A stretch of DNA of 64,000 nt. It comes from Mytilinidion resinicola. Taxonomy: Eukaryota; Ascomycota; Dothideomycetes; Mytilinidiales; Mytilinidiaceae. The notes under the pieces were generated by a model. The model was not told the DNA's origin, ran no database searches, and saw nothing but the letters and a program-made list of their open reading frames with translations. The stretch is from contig NW_022985445.1 of assembly GCF_010093595.1 (NCBI RefSeq), positions 434,001-498,000 of the forward strand, in the 5' to 3' direction. This document shows positions 59,226 to 64,000 of the stretch, in pieces. Made by a program: the position numbers and the translations under genes. Each line of letters begins with the position of its first letter. Within the stretch, counting starts at the first letter, position 1.

Positions 59226-60589
59226 TTACTCCAACTCTGGCTCCTCTTTCCTCAACCTCGAGAAACCGCCTGCCCTGCCACTCGTCGCACCATTAAGCTT
59301 CGCCTCGATTTCCTTGTTCTCTGCATCCTTCATCTGAATGAAACTCGCCTTCTCCATCTGGATGACCTGCAGCACACCGACTAAGCTGTTCCGCCACATG
59401 TCTAGCCGGGATGCGACCTCGCGCCACTGGTTCTCGCCAAACACACGGTATGTGCTGCGGTGGATAAGGAAGGTCTGGGTGAGCTGAGACAGCTTACCCT
59501 CAACGAGGCCGGCCCGGATCACATCGATGACCCACATTTCGACGTCCGAGGATGGGATCTGGAGTGCCTTGGCGATATGAGCGTAAGGAAGAGATCGTGT
59601 TTGGCCAGTGCTTGCAGCAATTGAAGCGAGTGTCAGGAGGCGCATCTTCCGGTTCAAAGCGTCAGCATCCAACTCCTGCTCCTCGATCCAGCCGTCGTGC
59701 TCGTCCTTGAAGTCATTGAAGTCGTCCAATAGGTCGGCGGTGAAGATCTCGAGGAGCTGGAAATAGATGGGGTGGGAGTTGCGGAGGGCTTGGATGGTGT
59801 CTAGGGCAGTAAGATCCTGGAAGTCGAAGTGGGTTGGGTGGGTGAGGGCGGATTTGAGCGCGCGTAGGGAGAGCTGTTGCGATTCTGGGGTGGACAGTTC
59901 GTCAGAGGGAATCGTCCGTAGCGCCCTAACGAGGTATTGGTAGGCATGTTCCTCTTCGCCCGCAACGGTAGCCACTTCCACGATGGCGAGGTAAAGTTTC
60001 CGCTGGTCCTCCTCATCCATGTCCCAAGCCGCTAGCCACTGGTCGAGATGCTTCAATTGTGGGCGGAGAGTCTCGAAGTTGGCGCTCCGTCGAACAACGC
60101 TCAGAATGGCGAGAAAGACATGGTACCGGTTATCATTGTCTGGCTGCAGGGTGTTGAAGACAGTGCTGAGGATGGAGAGGGCGAGGCCCGCGCCGTTGGC
60201 TGGCGAGGACCGGACTGGAGCGGAGAGGTTCTGACACACGCGGGGGAGGAACATGTTCAGATTTGGCGATTGCCGTGTTAGGTGGACGAGGAGGTTGTAG
60301 GCGGCTATGAATTCTGTACAACAGTCATGTCAGAGGTTGGGATTTGGATCAGACATGATATGCGGAACTCACCCTTCTCCGGGGCCTCGTTCAGGGTCGC
60401 ACTGCCCGTCACCAGCTTCTTCAGTACATCGTCCTTCTTGTTCTCTGCTAATAGCGCAGTGCATTCGGCCTGGATGTTGGAGTCCTCGTCGCCGTGTGCC
60501 TTTTTCAAATTGTCGATGTATGTCGCGAGTTCCTCGACGAGCTCCTCGAAGGTACCCTCGATGAGCAGAGTAGTGGTAGGCGCCGGCAT
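59226..60589 (-). CDS. Translation initiation factor 3 subunit M
   Basis: Two exons on the reverse strand, 60373-60589 and 59226-60313, give 434 residues; ATG 60589 begins MPAPTTTLLIEGTFEELVEE. The protein is helical throughout with the eIF3m pattern (EFIAAYNLLVHLTRQSPNLN, NRYHVFLAILSVVRR, LDQWLAAWDM) and a PCI domain from about residue 230 (RKMRLLTLASIAAS, LPYAHIAKALQIPSSDVEMW, VIDVIRAGLVEGKLSQ). The tail carries a conserved-looking FSRLRKEEPELE end. It is a structural PCI subunit of eIF3 in the 43S complex in the cytoplasm. Confidence 0.93.
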
Positions 60590-63020
60590 GGTGAAAGCGG
60601 CGTCGTGGAGAAGTTGGTGAGGTGTGCGAGGGCGACGGCGTGGTTTTTCTCGTCTTTGTCGTCGTCGACTCTGGCGGCATAGTGCGCGGTCGATTTTGAG
60701 ATCCCAGAACTCTTGGCATCCCTCCACTATCGATAAGCCACCTCCTCGCTTCATTCACTCCCAATTCACTCTCTAGCCAACATCCATCATTAATCTGAGC
60801 AAACTCATCACCCCCGAAGCCGTGACGCAAGCCCACATATACTAGCTTATAGCTGCCTGGGGGGTCTCGTATGCTTTTAGAGAATTGAGATTAGCGAGGC
60901 GACGTTCGTATAAATCCCTCTTTAAGGTAGCTAGCCGTGGAGTTATTAGTTTGATGAAATACTCTGATGTACACTTGGTATAGATTTTTGACCTTGAGCT
61001 GAAGTACTCCAAGTAGCGGTGGACAAGCGTACGTAGGCTTCTATCACGGCATGTAGAGTTAAGTCTGTTTACACGTCTACTAATCCAGAGACACTACACT
61101 ACTTACATTCTGAGATCGTCCTTTTAATTCTCATCCTATACCTCTCTTTTTCCTTTCTACACTGTTTCCATCACCCAGTCTTCTAGCGCATCAAAATATG
61201 CGTATTAGCCAGACGTCGCAAGCATATAATTAGACACTAAGCATCACCGCTGTTGAACAAGGCTCGGGCGAAAGGGGAGGGACTTCGTGTTCCCTATCTC
61301 CTTCAAAAAACACCGTTAGTAATACTATATACCAGATTGTATGATTGCTATTACCTCTTGGCCAACCATTGGACTATACCTTGTTGTGCCCTCAAATTTA
61401 TGCTATTTAGATTATAACATTAGCAACTAGCACCGAGCCACCGCGCTCTTATTTTCACTTCAAACCTCCTTCAGAGCCGGTCTCCACTGAATCTAGAAGT
61501 GTCAAAAGCACTTACTTTGGTACGTGGGATGCTGATCGTTCCAGCATTCTTGCTCCTCGCGGGCATCGTCGGCACGCAAACCCCTGAAGGCTTCATCCAC
61601 GCCGTGCCCGCGCCCCTCAATACCATTTTCGACTACGCCATTATTCCGCCGTCTAGGCTTGATCTTCCCAAGATCAGTCAGTATAGTTAAACTCATTTGG
61701 AGGTGCTTGATAGCTAATAGCCCGATAGCGCAAGGGCCAGGGAGACAATTCCGCGTGAACAAGGCTGGTGAATAGACTTGGATTAGAGGCTTTAAGACTA
61801 TAGATCTTAAAAGAAAAGAGATGGAACATCATCAATGAACGCAGCAAAAAGCCCAAAACACATTCCCGCGATTCGATCCCCGGGCTACTAAAAGTATAGC
61901 AGAAAAGCAAAAGCAAGACCCAGCAGCACACGGATTACACTGAGTCAAATGCCCGTGGGTGTGTGCTTGAGAGGTCTTACTTACAGACAGCCATAATAAC
62001 TTGACGGTGAATAAACCAACACTAGGAACCTCTTACGTGAAACTGAACGGCACCCATATCTTCTTGATGCTTGCTAAAAACTTCCATTCCATTCAATACC
62101 TTAACTGTCTCAGTAGCTTTTTACCAAACTGTGTTCACCAAACTGGGTTTCTCCTCAGACGTCGATATGTAGCCCGTCGACCGCCGTCCAGCCTACTCAC
62201 CACACTAGCCCTGCCTGACTCATTGGCGACCCTGCCGGTCCCCGGGGGTGCAGTCTCCACGCCTTTCTTGCCAACTACAAGCTCTCACCTACCATTGCCA
62301 ATACTACACACATCCTTTTTTCTACGACCACAGGTCCGTCATTCTATCTCGCGCCCAGCTCACCCGCCGAGACACCTCCACACCCGCACAAGCACCTCGA
62401 GCTGCTATTCAAGCAACTAGCTGGATGAACAGTCCCGAGCCCTCACAGTAGTACTGTAAATGATCGGCTGCCACTCAACCACACCATTTCCATCCAGGAC
62501 GCAGGACTCGCGGCGCCTGTGAAGCGAGTTGGCGGTAGGAATCTTAAGGAACTAAGGCTACAGGCTAAAGAAATATCCACATGCCATACGGTCAGTTTCA
62601 TAGTTTTAGAATGCAAATCTGAAGAGGCTTTTCGGGCGCGGCGTTGCAAAAGTCCGTGTCCGTAAACTACTCCATCGTTCCCAGATCCCTGGAACTTTCC
62701 CGCCTGGAACACATTGACATTTAGATGGAGTCTGCACGGATCTTCTGAGGATTGAAACTATAGCTTTGAACACTCTTGCGCTGCCTCAGAACCGAGTTTA
62801 GTATCCACCCTGCTGTAGAGAAGGATGCGAAGGAGGACCGACCAAATCTCGCCCACCAACGTCTTCCTATTCCGATCGGCCATCCTCCCTCAACAGTCCG
62901 CGAGTGCGTACGTATAAAAGCTATCAGAGCTCCTTGAAAACACCCAACCGTCCAAACCAACTCACTCCTTCAACTCTCCCCAACATCATCCCTCACTCAA
63001 CCACTCCCAGACTCCCCAAA
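60590..63020. other. Intergenic region, AT-richer in its centre
   Basis: 2.4 kb. From about 60880 to 61450 the sequence is AT-richer and contains TA-rich short runs reminiscent of RIP-decayed DNA. A forward frame from ATG 61528 to 61690 (53 codons, hydrophobic start) has no supporting evidence. The last 110 bases are the promoter and C-rich leader of the small secreted protein. Confidence 0.4.
62913..62919 (+). promoter_or_regulatory. TATA box of the small secreted protein gene
   Basis: TATAAAA lies 108 bases upstream of the ATG at 63021 and is followed by a CT-rich leader. Confidence 0.5.
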
Positions 63021-63290
63021 ATGCACCTCTCCACCCTCCTCTTCCTGACCCTCGCCGGCCTCCTCAGCCTCACCACCGCAGCACCACAGCTCCAGAAAGT
63101 CGACTGCGCCAGCGACTGCATCAGCAGCAAATTCGGGGGCAACAGCAACGAGTCTAAGTAAGTCTTTGCCTACAGACCCCCTGTACCAGTACTGCAAACT
63201 CATACAATATGGCCGTGTTGTAGCAAAGAATGGTGCGGAATGGCATGCGCCTTTGGGCTTTACAAGCCGGCTGTGATCGGGTGTCCGTGA
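63021..63290 (+). CDS. Small cysteine-rich secreted protein
   Basis: Two exons, 63021-63157 and 63224-63290, join over a 66-base intron to give 67 residues. Residues 1-20 (MHLSTLLFLTLAGLLSLTTA) form a clear signal peptide, leaving a mature peptide of about 47 residues with Cys at 29, 33, 50, 54 and 66: C-x3-C, then C-x3-C (WCGMACAFG), then a Cys two residues from the end. A good TATA box and C-rich leader, and conserved splice signals, support expression. Small size, secretion and Cys density resemble fungal effector or antimicrobial-like peptides, but no family is recognised and the odd Cys number leaves one unpaired or dimer-forming. The spliced form is easily missed. Confidence 0.75.
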
Positions 63291-64000
63291 CCGCGGCGTG
63301 GAAGAGTGGTGGTGTGCGGAGAGGGATATCAAACGGGCTATGGTGGCGATTGGTGTGAAGGAGGTTTGGTGTCAGTGTTTAAATGTACCTATGCGAGTTT
63401 ATATCGCGGTTTTTGAAGAGGGGAGAGGAGATCGGAGAGCATCGATGTGAGCGCGATCGAAATGCCGCTAGATCCAATCCGAATTTGAGTCGTAGGGGCC
63501 AGGGCTCGTGATCTCTCATATATCCACGCACCCGACCTAGGGTCTGAAAGGACCATACTCTAAAAAGAGCGCAGTTCATTCTTCTAGGTCTTGAATCATT
63601 TCGTTCTTGAGCAGTAGCACCACGAGCAAGAGGAAAGCGTGACCGCATAAGCGACTAGATAGACGGCCCCTAGGTGTAGACGGCTCCTAGGTGTAGGATA
63701 CCTTAGTTTACTACCTACCAACTTCCCACATCCCCATTTTTATATCTTTCACCTCCTAAATTTCATCTACTTGCCATTTACTCCATATCGTGTGGCTTAC
63801 CATCATCATTCTTCCGAATTTCGTTGCGTTGCTCAAACTCTGGCCCCATCGCAGAACCGTGCAAATAGCACCGGTGTGAGTTCGCGCCACTGATCATAAC
63901 CAGAAGAAAAAAGCCCACGAAAGACGAAACCCGACAGGAAAAGCAGAGAGTGAGAAAAGTTCCATCAAATATCATATCTCAGAAGAGACGAAGATACGTT
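63291..64000. other. Right edge of the window, nothing recognised
   Basis: About 700 bases including a short duplication (CGGC(C/T)CCTAGGTGTAG) near 63663-63696. No convincing gene on either strand. Confidence 0.45.

Noticed and set aside
61528..61690. Forward 53-codon frame with a hydrophobic start, considered as a secreted peptide
   Set aside because: Has only one hydrophobic run, no Cys pattern, no promoter signal and no splice evidence.
61860..61890. GATTCGATCCCCGGG, resembling a tRNA T-arm
   Set aside because: No pairing T-stem, D-arm or acceptor stem could be built around it on either strand.

Overview
The window is nuclear DNA of a filamentous ascomycete (Pezizomycotina; Dothideomycetes is my best guess, not proven). 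The evidence is short GT-AG introns of about 45-100 bases, Zn2Cys6 transcription factors, a 62-residue eS30 gene without a ubiquitin-like fusion, and long GC-rich intergenic stretches. I place about 19 protein genes by joining exons across introns. I recognise no rRNA, tRNA, CRISPR array or intact transposon.

Layout. 1-12.4 kb is gene-poor: a possible gene 3' end at the left edge, a small coiled-coil reading frame broken by one stop codon, degenerate repeats including an inverted repeat that looks mutated by RIP, then GC-rich DNA leading into an MtfA-like C2H2 regulator (12.4-13.6 kb). 18.0-26.2 kb carries a secreted CREG-like protein, ribosomal protein eS30, an unrecognised 374-residue protein, a glycine-rich protein with a C-terminal J domain, and an ExoIII/APE-type endonuclease. 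26.5-38.8 kb is a compact block: O-acetylhomoserine sulfhydrylase-type PLP enzyme, Zn2Cys6 regulator, nitrilase, homoserine O-acetyltransferase and aspartate kinase. 39.2-41.6 kb holds a cyclophilin and an ASC-1/TRIP4-type (Rqt4-like) protein. A 178-base tandem repeat follows at about 42.0-43.0 kb, then a second Zn2Cys6 protein (46.0-47.3 kb) with about 5 kb of GC-rich DNA upstream. 52.2-60.6 kb carries a DUF2461 gene with very long introns, TYW3, a methyltransferase with a histidine-rich insert, and eIF3m. A small cysteine-rich secreted protein sits at 63.0-63.3 kb.

How the genes work together. The 26.5-38.8 kb block can make O-acetylhomoserine from aspartate (kinase first, acetyltransferase last; the two middle enzymes are not in the window) and then replace the acetyl group with a nucleophile using the PLP enzyme. 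Aspartate kinase, acetyltransferase, sulfhydrylase-like enzyme and Zn2Cys6 factor are the same four classes as FUB3, FUB5, FUB7 and FUB10 of the fusaric acid cluster. Here there is no polyketide synthase or NRPS-like reductase in the window, and a nitrilase with its catalytic triad intact is present instead. A dedicated homoserine-diverting pathway with a nitrile step is the most interesting hypothesis. It would fail if these prove to be the only genomic copies of the methionine enzymes.
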